Assembly: GCA_934661715.1 (NCBI GenBank)
Contig: CAKUJL010000085.1
Coordinates: 1 to 6,644 of the forward strand
Direction of reading: 5' to 3'
Origin: an uncultured Oscillospiraceae bacterium
Lineage (GTDB): Bacteria; Bacillota; Clostridia; Oscillospirales; Oscillospiraceae
DNA length: 6,644 bases
Made by a program: the position numbers and the translations under genes. Under the pieces are notes generated by a model. It was not told where the DNA came from. It worked only from the letters and a program-made list of their open reading frames with translations, and did no database searches. Below, in pieces: positions 1 to 5,128 of the stretch. Every line of letters begins with the position of its first letter. Position 1 is the first letter of the stretch.

Positions 1-1186
1 GGATGGCGTCTTTGACGCTCAATCCGTTGAGGAAGCCGGAGTTGACCATGATGCCGGTGTCGTCCTTGAGGGTGAACGCTTCCTTCGTAATGTCGCCGCC
101 CTTGACGACCTCGACGATGGGAAGCGAAAATTTCGTCGCGAAGTCCCAGTCGCGCTGGTCGTGGCCCGGAACGCCCATGACGATGCCGGTGCCGTAGCCC
201 ATGAGCACGTAGTCCGAGACGAACATCGGAACGACCTTGCCGGTGGCCGGGTTTGTGACCTCGATGCCGTCGAGTCGGACGCCTGTTTTGTCGTGGTTCA
301 GTTCGCCGCGCTCAAAATCGGACTTTCTGGCCGCCGCCTGCTGATAGGCCTCGACCTCATCCCAGTTGCGGATCAGCGGCTTCCACTTTTTAAGAAGCGG
401 ATGCTCGGGCGAAATAACGGTGTACGTCACGCCGAAGAGCGTATCGACACGGGTGGTGTAGACGGTGATATCGTCTTCGGTGTTGGTCTTGAAGGTGACC
501 TCGGTGCCGGTGGAGCGGCCGATCCAGTTTTTCTGCTGGGTCTTGACGCGCTCGATATAGTCAAGGCCGTCCAGATCGTCAATGAGCCGGTCTGCGTATT
601 TCGTGATGCGCAGCATCCACTGGCTCTTTTCCTTGCGGACGACCGGCGCGCCGCAGCGCTCGCACACGCCCTCGACGACCTCTTCGTTTGCCAGCACGCA
701 CTTGCAGCTCGTGCACCAGTTGACGGGCATCGTGGTCTTGTAGGCAAGGCCGTGCTTGTACATCTGAAGGAAGATCCACTGCGTCCACTTGTAGTACGCG
801 GGGTCTGTCGTGTCGACGACGCGGTCCCAGTCGAAGCTGTAGCCGAGCATCTTGAGCTGGCGGGTAAAGTTTTCGATGTTCTTTTTCGTGACGATCGCCG
901 GATGGATGTGGTTCTTGATGGCGAAGTTCTCGGTCGGCAGGCCGAACGCGTCAAAACCGATGGGGTTCAAGACGTTGTAGCCCTGCATCCGCTTCTTGCG
1001 GCAGATGATGTCCATCGCCGTAAAGGGCCGCGGATGGCCGACGTGAAGACCCGCCGCCGACGGATACGGGAACTCGATGAGGCCGTAGAACTTCGGTCTC
1101 GGATCGCCGGTGACGGCGGCATAGGGCTTCGTTTCTTCCCACTTTTTCTGCCATTTGGCTTCAATGGCTGCAAAATCGTATTTCAT
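1..1186 (-). CDS. leuS: Leucine--tRNA ligase, N-terminal 395 codons (runs off the left edge)
   Basis: Class I aminoacyl-tRNA synthetase that activates leucine with ATP and charges tRNA-Leu in the cytoplasm. I translated this frame by hand; it stays open to position 2, so the gene is cut by the window edge. Start MKYDFAAIEAKWQKKW is typical of LeuS. Visible landmarks: the class I signature HVGH at residues 48-51 within PYPSAAGLHVGH; GFDAFGLPTENFAIK at 77-91; a zinc-knuckle CTSC (158-161) with CERCG (175-179); the connective CP1 editing domain with TTRVDTLFG (244-252) and GYGTGIVMGVPGHDQRD (330-346), containing the aspartate region used for editing. The KMSKS loop and anticodon-binding domain lie outside the window. 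The ATG at 1186-1184 is preceded by AAAGGAG at suitable spacing. The editing threonine/arginine stretch has Val where many LeuS proteins have Pro (TTRPDT). A T-box leader upstream (1316-1555) supports leucine specificity independently of the protein. Identification is secure. Confidence 0.97.
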   Translation of the reverse strand, partial: MKYDFAAIEAKWQKKWEETKPYAAVTGDPRPKFYGLIEFPYPSAAGLHVGHPRPFTAMDIICRKKRMQGYNVLNPIGFDAFGLPTENFAIKNHIHPAIVTKKNIENFTRQLKMLGYSFDWDRVVDTTDPAYYKWTQWIFLQMYKHGLAYKTTMPVNWCTSCKCVLANEEVVEGVCERCGAPVVRKEKSQWMLRITKYADRLIDDLDGLDYIERVKTQQKNWIGRSTGTEVTFKTNTEDDITVYTTRVDTLFGVTYTVISPEHPLLKKWKPLIRNWDEVEAYQQAAARKSDFERGELNHDKTGVRLDGIEVTNPATGKVVPMFVSDYVLMGYGTGIVMGVPGHDQRDWDFATKFSLPIVEVVKGGDITKEAFTLKDDTGIMVNSGFLNGLSVKDAI

Positions 1187-1192
1187 AACAGA

Positions 1193-1199
1193 CTCCTTT
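1193..1199 (-). promoter_or_regulatory. leuS ribosome binding site
   Basis: AAAGGAG on the minus strand, six bases upstream of the leuS ATG. It fixes the start codon at 1186, which also matches the family's usual N-terminus. Confidence 0.85.
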
Positions 1200-1224
1200 G
1201 TCAGATTATTCACAATGATGCATT

Positions 1225-1250
1225 GGGCGGACAGAGTCGTCCGCCCCTAC
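1225..1250 (-). repeat. Dispersed GTAGGGGCGGAC hairpin repeat, copy 1
   Basis: On the minus strand this begins GTAGGGGCGGAC and closes with GTCCGCCC, so the arms at 1239-1246 and 1225-1232 form a perfect 8-base-pair stem with a 6-base loop. A near-identical copy is at 5035-5060 (the loops differ at one position) and a half copy is at 5100-5113. This copy sits in the leuS transcript between the T-box terminator and the ribosome binding site. No U-tract follows, so it is not an obvious terminator. From memory, similar GTAGGGGCG-type repeats are scattered through intergenic DNA of Oscillospiraceae and relatives; I could not check this. Confidence 0.8.
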
Positions 1251-1315
1251 GAGGGGTGCATATTTACCGCAAGGGAACCACGAGAAGTGCGGCGCTCTCT
1301 ATTCTGCAACAAAAA

Positions 1316-1344
1316 CGCCCCTGACTGCAATGCAGTCAGGGGCG
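1316..1344 (-). terminator. T-box intrinsic terminator of the leuS leader
   Basis: Perfect 14-base inverted repeat with a single central base (in RNA about 12 base pairs with a small loop). GC-rich CGCCCC/GGGGCG bases close the stem, followed on the minus strand by TTTTTGTT (1315-1308). The 5' arm CGCCCCT is the same segment that pairs with the T-box sequence to make the antiterminator, so the two folds exclude each other. The stem is symmetric, but the T-run is downstream only in the minus direction, consistent with control of leuS. Confidence 0.93.
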
Positions 1345-1350
1345 TGATTA

Positions 1351-1364
1351 CGCGGTACCACCCT
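1351..1364 (-). promoter_or_regulatory. T-box consensus sequence (antiterminator bulge strand)
   Basis: AGGGTGGTACCGCG on the minus strand matches the conserved T-box motif. The internal TGGTACC is the bulge that contacts the tRNA NCCA end; the flanking AGGG and GCG pair with CCCT and CGC in the terminator's 5' arm. Confidence 0.95.
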
Positions 1365-1455
1365 GCTTCGGCTGAATTTCAGCCCTCTGGACCTCTCACG
1401 CGGTCAGCCGTCCTTCCCTACTGAAGTAACCCGTTCAGGAAGGCCGCTCGGGAGG

Positions 1456-1458
1456 GAG
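1456..1458 (-). promoter_or_regulatory. T-box specifier codon CTC (Leu)
   Basis: In T-box leaders the specifier follows GAA plus one base on the 3' side of the Stem I specifier loop. Here minus-strand GAAG-CTC-CCTCC puts CTC, a leucine codon, in that slot, agreeing with leuS downstream. Assignment is by motif context, not by a computed fold. Confidence 0.8.
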
Positions 1459-1560
1459 CTTCGCGCCGCGTCTTACCTGCTTGCACCGGCCGCAGGCTCT
1501 CTGAAAGACGGTGGGCGTGCATTTTTCTCCGTCAAAGCGTTTCGTCGATATTCCTCAGCT

Positions 1561-1589
1561 ATTGTACGCAGTTCAAAGGCTTTTGTCAA
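1561..1589 (-). promoter_or_regulatory. Sigma-A type promoter for leuS
   Basis: Minus strand: -35 TTGACA (1589-1584), exactly 17 bases of spacer, -10 TACAAT (1566-1561). This is consensus at -35 and one mismatch from TATAAT at -10. Expected transcription start is about 1553-1555, giving a leader of about 370 bases to the leuS ATG. The -35 hexamer includes the TGA stop codon of rsfS (1588-1586). It separates leuS from the upstream operon as an independent transcription unit. Confidence 0.88.
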
Positions 1590-1951
1590 GCGTCGTGCGT
1601 AAGAATGGAGGAAAGATTCACGGTCTTTCCGTCCTGCCAGAGGCGCTCGAGGTCATAGAAGCTTCTCGTCTCGGCGGTGAACACGTGCACCACCACGCAG
1701 CCGAAGTCCATCAGCACCCACGTGCCGCCTCTATGGCCTTCGCGGTTCTGAAGCGGCTCTCCGGCCGCGTCCATCGCCTCTTCGACCGCGTCGCAGAGCG
1801 TTTTGACGTGGGTGTTGCTCGTCGCGGTGCAGATGAGGAAATAGTCCGCCAGCGTCGAAACATCCGTAATTTCGATCAGGCTGATGTCCTTTCCGAGCTT
1901 GCTGTCGAGTGCCTTCGCGGCAATGGCCGCAACTTCCTTTGCTGAAATCAT
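1586..1951 (-). CDS. rsfS: Ribosomal silencing factor RsfS
   Basis: RsfS (also RsfA, YbeB, Iojap family) binds ribosomal protein uL14 on the large subunit and blocks subunit joining, lowering translation under nutrient limitation. The 121-residue length is normal for the family. Recognisable segments: DYFLICTATSNTHVK at 36-50, followed by a helix with AVEEAMDAAGE (55-65), then GTWVLMDFGCVVVHVF (76-91) and the closing RSFYDLERLW (96-105), all hallmarks of the single alpha/beta domain. The ATG at 1951 has AAGGAAGGA upstream. It starts 17 bases after the LCP gene ends, so it is probably co-transcribed with it. Adjacency to nadD and an LCP gene is a common arrangement in Bacillota. Its stop codon lies inside the -35 box of the leuS promoter, and no terminator is visible between the two genes. 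Confidence 0.95.
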   Translation of the reverse strand: MISAKEVAAIAAKALDSKLGKDISLIEITDVSTLADYFLICTATSNTHVKTLCDAVEEAMDAAGEPLQNREGHRGGTWVLMDFGCVVVHVFTAETRSFYDLERLWQDGKTVNLSSILTHDA

Positions 1952-1968
1952 GCGTTCCTTCCTTTCAT

Positions 1969-3336
1969 TTACGGCGTTTCATACGGCGTTTCAAATATCT
2001 CGTCCGAATTCATCCAGTTGTCGTCCGGATTGATTTCTTCGGGGTTTTCCGGAAGCGGGTTTGCCGCATCCGTGCCGGGCTGCTCCGGATTCTCTGTCTC
2101 GTCCGGATTCTCTGTCTCGTCCGGGTTTTCTGTCTCGTCCGGGTTTTCTGTCTCGTCCGGATTTTCGGTATCTTCGGGATTTTCCGGCTCTTCCGGCGTC
2201 GTTTCCGAAACCGGCGCGGGCTTTTGATAGGAGTACGCCAGCTCCGGCGTGATAACGTTTACGGTATCGAGCGTCACGGGCGCGTCGTAGGGGTTAAACG
2301 ACTCGTTTACGACCTGCACGAGTTTTCCTGCGTATAAGGGGTAATACGACACGCCGTTGATCATCGCGCCCTCGCCCTCGAGCGTATAGGTCTTCATCGC
2401 GTCAAAATCGCACTTCATGAGCGACTGCGCAAAATAGAGCATGTTGCCGACGGTGAGGTCGGTCGTGACATAGGTGCTGAAAACGTCTGCAAAGTCTTTG
2501 ATCTTGCCGAGGCTGGACACGCTCAGCACCTTTTTTGCAAGCGCCCTTAAAAATTCCTGCTGGACCTTGGTCCTCTGGATATCCTGCGAGGCGTAGCCCT
2601 TGCGAAAGCGCACCAGCTCCATCGCCTTTTCGCCGTCGAGCGTCTGAAGTCCTGCCTTGAGATCGATGTGCAGGTTCTGCGACGGATCGTTATAGTACAT
2701 ATCCTGCGGCACGTCAAATTCCACGCCGCCGACCAGATCGACCGTCTCGCGGAAAGCCTCCAGATTCACCAGCACGTAGCCGTCAAGCTCAAAGCCCAGC
2801 ATCGCGCCAAGCCGCTTGGAAAGCCGCGCCATACCGTCCGCGCCGCCGCCGGCGTACACGGAGTTGATCTTCATGATGCCGCCGTTTCCCGTCAGAACGA
2901 CCGTATCGCGCGGGACGCTCATGAGCGCCACGGCCTGCGTTTCGGTATCGAGATGCGCGACGATGATCGTGTCCGTGCGGTAGCCGTCGTCGTCGGTGCC
3001 GCAGATCAGAATATTGTAGACGCCGTCTTTGTGGCTGGCGGGAAGCTCGATCTCTTCTTCCCATTCCTCACCCGTTTCCTCGTCGACCTTGGTAACGACG
3101 TGCTTGACGGTCGGCTTTTTGACCTCCGGCTCGGGTTCTTCCTCCACGACCGGCGTTTGCTCGAGCACAGGCTCTGCCTTTTTGGGCGGCTGAATGACGG
3201 CCTTGTAGATGCCGATGCCTGCCGCGATCAGCACAAGCAGCGCCAGAACGATGCCGATCGCGCCCTTCTGCCTGCCGGTCAGTCTTTTCTTTTCCCGCGG
3301 CGCTTCAAAATGGCCGCGGTGGGGTTCATGCTTCAT
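1969..3336 (-). CDS. LCP (LytR-CpsA-Psr) family cell-wall polymer transferase
   Basis: LCP enzymes act on the outer face of the membrane and attach teichoic acid or other anionic polymers from undecaprenyl carriers to peptidoglycan. The 455-residue protein has a basic cytoplasmic N-terminus (1-24), one membrane helix (about 25-46), an acidic/proline-rich stalk (54-98), the LCP domain (about 107-270) and a long acidic C-terminal tail. Conserved features in the domain: GTDDDGYRTDTIIVAHLD (113-130), SVPRDT (140-145), INSVYAGGG (157-165), DLVGGVEFDVP (200-210) and RFRKGYASQDIQRTKVQQ (243-260). The Arg and Asp residues of these motifs bind lipid pyrophosphate in characterised homologues. The tail (about 375-455) is rich in Glu, Asn, Pro and Thr and contains the TENPDE repeat. 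The ATG overlaps the 3' end of nadD-yqeK by 11 bases and has AAAGGAA five bases upstream, indicating translational coupling. Which polymer it transfers cannot be read from sequence. Confidence 0.93.
   Translation of the reverse strand: MKHEPHRGHFEAPREKKRLTGRQKGAIGIVLALLVLIAAGIGIYKAVIQPPKKAEPVLEQTPVVEEEPEPEVKKPTVKHVVTKVDEETGEEWEEEIELPASHKDGVYNILICGTDDDGYRTDTIIVAHLDTETQAVALMSVPRDTVVLTGNGGIMKINSVYAGGGADGMARLSKRLGAMLGFELDGYVLVNLEAFRETVDLVGGVEFDVPQDMYYNDPSQNLHIDLKAGLQTLDGEKAMELVRFRKGYASQDIQRTKVQQEFLRALAKKVLSVSSLGKIKDFADVFSTYVTTDLTVGNMLYFAQSLMKCDFDAMKTYTLEGEGAMINGVSYYPLYAGKLVQVVNESFNPYDAPVTLDTVNVITPELAYSYQKPAPVSETTPEEPENPEDTENPDETENPDETENPDETENPDETENPEQPGTDAANPLPENPEEINPDDNWMNSDEIFETPYETP
2084..2191 (-). 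repeat. 18-base in-frame tandem repeat in the LCP gene tail
   Basis: Six consecutive 18-base units encode the six-residue repeat TENPDE. Units at 2084-2101 and 2102-2119 are identical; units at 2120-2137 and 2138-2155 are identical to each other and differ from the first pair at two positions; 2156-2173 and 2174-2191 are degenerate. The pattern suggests recent unit duplication. Gain or loss of a unit keeps the frame and would change tail length by six residues. Confidence 0.95.
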
Positions 3337-4528
3337 TGCTGTTCCTTTCTGTCAGGAGAAAATCACGCGCGAAACTTGAGTCCTCGCACACGGCCGTGCC
3401 CTGCTCCTGCAAAAACGCGATCGTCCGATCAAGCGCCAGAAGCGTGCCTTCGTCGAGGTCCCGCTCTGCCGCCGCGCGAATCTCGTCGACGGTCGGATAG
3501 CTGCGGTTGGGCTCGATCATGTCGGCAAGATAGACGATCTTCTCGAGCTTCGTCATATCCGGCTTTCCCGTCGTGTGCCAGGCGATGGCGCTCGCCACTT
3601 CTTCGCATTCTCCAAAAAGCGCTCTGGCTGCCGCGGCTCCCGTCTTCGCGTGCAGAAGCTGCGGGTTCTGCCGTTCAAACTCCGTGAGCTGCACGCCCAG
3701 CTTTTCTGCCAGCGCCAGCTGCTGCGTTTTATTCAGCGCCTTCGTCACGTCGTGCAGGATACCGGCCCGCGCGGCCAAATTATCGTCGGCTCCGAACCGT
3801 TTTGCCATTTCCCTCGCCGTTTCGCACACGCCCTGCGCGTGCGGCACGCGGGACTTTTTGTGAAGAGACAGGCTCAGATCGCGCAGCTTTTCAAACGGCA
3901 GTTTCTTCGCGTCGAGCCCCGCGCCGTAAAGGCCGAGCGCTTCGATCTCACGCAGCACCGCCTCCGGAAGATACGGCCCCGCGATGCCGAAGAAGACGAG
4001 TCTTCGCACCTCGGTCGAGGAAATGTCAAAGCAGTCGTTTTGCAGAAGGACCGGCTTCTGTCCGAACGCCCGTTCCAGCGCCAGCGCCTGTTTTTCCAAT
4101 GCCGCGCGGTTTTTTTCGTCCGCGTCGTAGCGCGAAAAACAGACGAGCCGGGCGCACGCTGCGATTTCCGCGGGACGGTACCAGTCCTGAAACGACAAAA
4201 ACATATCCGTTCCCATCATCAAAAACAGATCGTCCTTCGGATATTGTGCCTTGAGTTCGCGCAGGGTATCCGCCGTATAGCTTTTTCCCTCGCGGCGCAG
4301 CTCCAAATCTAAAACCTCAAAGCCCGGAAGATCGGAAAACGCAAGCCTTGTGAGCCTGAGCCGCTCCTGTGCGGAGGCAGAGCCGCTGGCAAGCGCTTTG
4401 TGCGGCGGGACACTGGCCGGGATGACGAGCACCCTGTCAAGGCCCAGCTCCTCCCGGCATGCCAGCGCCGCCTTCACGTGGCCCAGATGCGGCGGGTTGA
4501 AGCTGCCGCCATAGACACCGATTTTCAT
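3326..4528 (-). CDS. nadD-yqeK: Fused nicotinate-nucleotide adenylyltransferase (NadD) and HD-domain Ap4A hydrolase (YqeK)
   Basis: One uninterrupted 400-residue frame joins two enzymes that are usually separate neighbours. Residues 1-200 are NadD, which adenylates nicotinate mononucleotide in NAD synthesis: GGSFNPPHLGH (7-17, nucleotide-binding HxGH site), SYTADTL (83-89), MGTDMF (105-110) and ISSTEVRR (169-176). Each standalone domain is about 190-200 residues, so both appear full length. Residues about 210-395 are YqeK, which in characterised homologues splits diadenosine tetraphosphate symmetrically into two ADP: His230 (VPHAQGV), His259-Asp260 (ILHDVTK), His293 (LLHAKTG), His318 (AWHTTGKP) and Asp336 (YLADMIEPNR) provide the metal-binding HD set. 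The ATG at 4528 has AGGAAGG inside the end of the yhbY gene. The stop overlaps the LCP start by 11 bases. Fused annotations of this type are, to my memory, known in some Clostridia. Confidence 0.95.
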   Translation of the reverse strand: MKIGVYGGSFNPPHLGHVKAALACREELGLDRVLVIPASVPPHKALASGSASAQERLRLTRLAFSDLPGFEVLDLELRREGKSYTADTLRELKAQYPKDDLFLMMGTDMFLSFQDWYRPAEIAACARLVCFSRYDADEKNRAALEKQALALERAFGQKPVLLQNDCFDISSTEVRRLVFFGIAGPYLPEAVLREIEALGLYGAGLDAKKLPFEKLRDLSLSLHKKSRVPHAQGVCETAREMAKRFGADDNLAARAGILHDVTKALNKTQQLALAEKLGVQLTEFERQNPQLLHAKTGAAAARALFGECEEVASAIAWHTTGKPDMTKLEKIVYLADMIEPNRSYPTVDEIRAAAERDLDEGTLLALDRTIAFLQEQGTAVCEDSSFARDFLLTERNSNEA

Positions 4529-4531
4529 AGA

Positions 4532-4990
4532 TCAGCCTTCCTGCTGTTTTCTTCGTTCGATGGCCGCCTTGACCGCCGCCTCGTGGAAGTATTCCTTCTG
4601 CTGCTTGCGGCGCTCTTTGGCCTGCTGCTTGCGTCTGGTAATGCCGGCCTTGACGGGGTTATAGTTGCCGGAGACCTTTTTGGGGGCGGCGGCTTTTTTC
4701 TCGGCCTTCTTCTTTTCCTGCTGGACCTTTTCGGATTTGCGCCAGATGACGAACTTCGAGCCCACCACCTGAATGCCGTCTGCGCCCGTCGCTTCGCAAA
4801 GCGCGTCGGAGACCTCCCGCGGGGTCATCATCGCCGTCTCGAGCACGCGGCCCTTGACGAGCTCGTGAATGTCCAGAAGCTTTTCGGCCTCTGCCACCAG
4901 CGTCTCCGAGACGCCGCCCTTGCCGACGATGAGCGTCGTGTCGATCGTATTGGCCTGTGCGCGAAGCTCGGCCCGTTCTTTACTTGTCAT
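4532..4990 (-). CDS. yhbY: YhbY-family (CRM domain) RNA-binding protein with basic C-terminal extension
   Basis: The CRM domain is a small RNA-binding fold; YhbY proteins associate with pre-50S ribosomal particles. Residues 1-87 match the whole domain: MTSKERAELRAQAN start, LIVGKGGVSETLV (20-32) with the conserved GKGG loop, ELVKGRVLE (43-51), then ALCEATGADGIQVVGSKFVIWR (63-84) ending in the usual strand. Standalone YhbY is about 95-105 residues; this one is 152. The extra residues 88-152 are very rich in Lys, Arg, Gln and Glu, probably helical, and carry RRKQQ three times (119-123, 127-131, 146-150). The ATG at 4990 has GAGG seven bases away. The gene ends three bases before nadD-yqeK, whose ribosome binding site is inside the last codons here. 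YhbY between ftsY/rdgB and nadD is a common Bacillota context. The domain call is firm; the tail's role is unknown. Confidence 0.92.
   Translation of the reverse strand: MTSKERAELRAQANTIDTTLIVGKGGVSETLVAEAEKLLDIHELVKGRVLETAMMTPREVSDALCEATGADGIQVVGSKFVIWRKSEKVQQEKKKAEKKAAAPKKVSGNYNPVKAGITRRKQQAKERRKQQKEYFHEAAVKAAIERRKQQEG
4536..4542 (-). promoter_or_regulatory. nadD-yqeK ribosome binding site inside the end of yhbY
   Basis: AGGAAGG on the minus strand lies in the last codons of yhbY and seven bases before the nadD-yqeK ATG. Ribosomes finishing yhbY would cover it, so the two genes are likely translationally coupled. Confidence 0.8.
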
Positions 4991-5034
4991 GTTCTTACCT
5001 CATTCTATTCTAAAGTCCCTGCGTTTGCGTCTTC

Positions 5035-5060
5035 GGGCGGACAGAGGCGTCCGCCCCTAC
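5035..5060 (-). repeat. Dispersed GTAGGGGCGGAC hairpin repeat, copy 2
   Basis: Same element as at 1225-1250: arms 5049-5056 and 5035-5042 give a perfect 8-base-pair stem around a 6-base loop that differs from copy 1 at one position. It lies in the 138-base gap between the rdgB-like gene and yhbY (4991-5128). Apart from this, the half copy at 5100-5113 and the yhbY ribosome binding site, I see nothing clear in that gap, including no good promoter or terminator. Confidence 0.8.
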
Positions 5061-5099
5061 ATGGGTGTTCCCTTTGTCTGGAAACGTCGGTCAGAAGCC

Positions 5100-5113
5100 G
5101 CGTCCGCCCCTAC
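5100..5113 (-). repeat. Dispersed repeat, half copy
   Basis: GTAGGGGCGGACGC on the minus strand is an exact 14-base match to the start of copy 2, but the following bases diverge and the closing GTCCGCCC arm is absent. It starts 53 bases upstream (minus-strand sense) of copy 2. Confidence 0.7.
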
Positions 5114-5128
5114 AAAGTTTTTTGCACT

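Larger units (their letters stand above)
1316..1555 (-). promoter_or_regulatory. T-box riboswitch, leucine type, controlling leuS
   Basis: Leader RNA that senses uncharged tRNA-Leu and permits transcription of leuS when it is bound. Minus-strand elements in order: AGAGAG plus GGTGCAAG in the distal part of Stem I (about 1479-1503); the specifier context GAAGCTCCCTCCCGAG, in which CTC (1458-1456) fills the specifier position and reads as a Leu codon; a CTTCC/GGAAG stem (about 1414-1443); a GGCTGAA/TTCAGCC hairpin (1384-1370); the conserved T-box sequence AGGGTGGTACCGCG (1364-1351), whose TGG can pair with the tRNA acceptor end; then the terminator. AGGG and GCG of the T-box pair with CGCCCCT of the terminator's 5' arm, giving the antiterminator. 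The 5' boundary is set by the predicted transcription start near 1553-1555 and is approximate. The architecture is the standard transcriptional, terminator-type T-box of Bacillota. Confidence 0.95.

Noticed and set aside
427..954. Minus-strand open frame of 175 codons inside leuS
   Set aside because: Out-of-frame shadow of leuS; Arg/Ser/Thr-rich with no domain, while the leuS frame has all family motifs.
161..1324. Long plus-strand open frame (387 codons) opposite leuS
   Set aside because: It is antisense to the clearly recognisable leuS frame and runs through the T-box terminator and repeat; the translation shows no known family. Long antisense frames are expected in GC-rich coding DNA.
1370..1384. 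Perfect palindrome as an operator site
   Set aside because: It lies directly 5' of the T-box sequence and fits the Stem III hairpin of the riboswitch, which explains it without a protein operator.
2084..2191. Regular repeats resembling a small CRISPR array
   Set aside because: Units are directly adjacent 18-mers without spacers and are in frame inside a coding tail, so it is a coding tandem repeat.
2668..3687. Plus-strand open frame opposite the LCP and NadD-YqeK genes
   Set aside because: Shadow of two confident minus-strand genes, with biased His/Arg/Asp composition and no recognisable domain.
5005..5034. Possible promoter before yhbY (TAGAAT as -10)
   Set aside because: At 17-base spacing the upstream hexamer does not resemble TTGACA, and no extended -10 is present. 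Too weak to call.
5035..5060. Repeat hairpin as a transcription terminator after rdgB
   Set aside because: The stem is GC-rich, but no T-run follows it on either strand.
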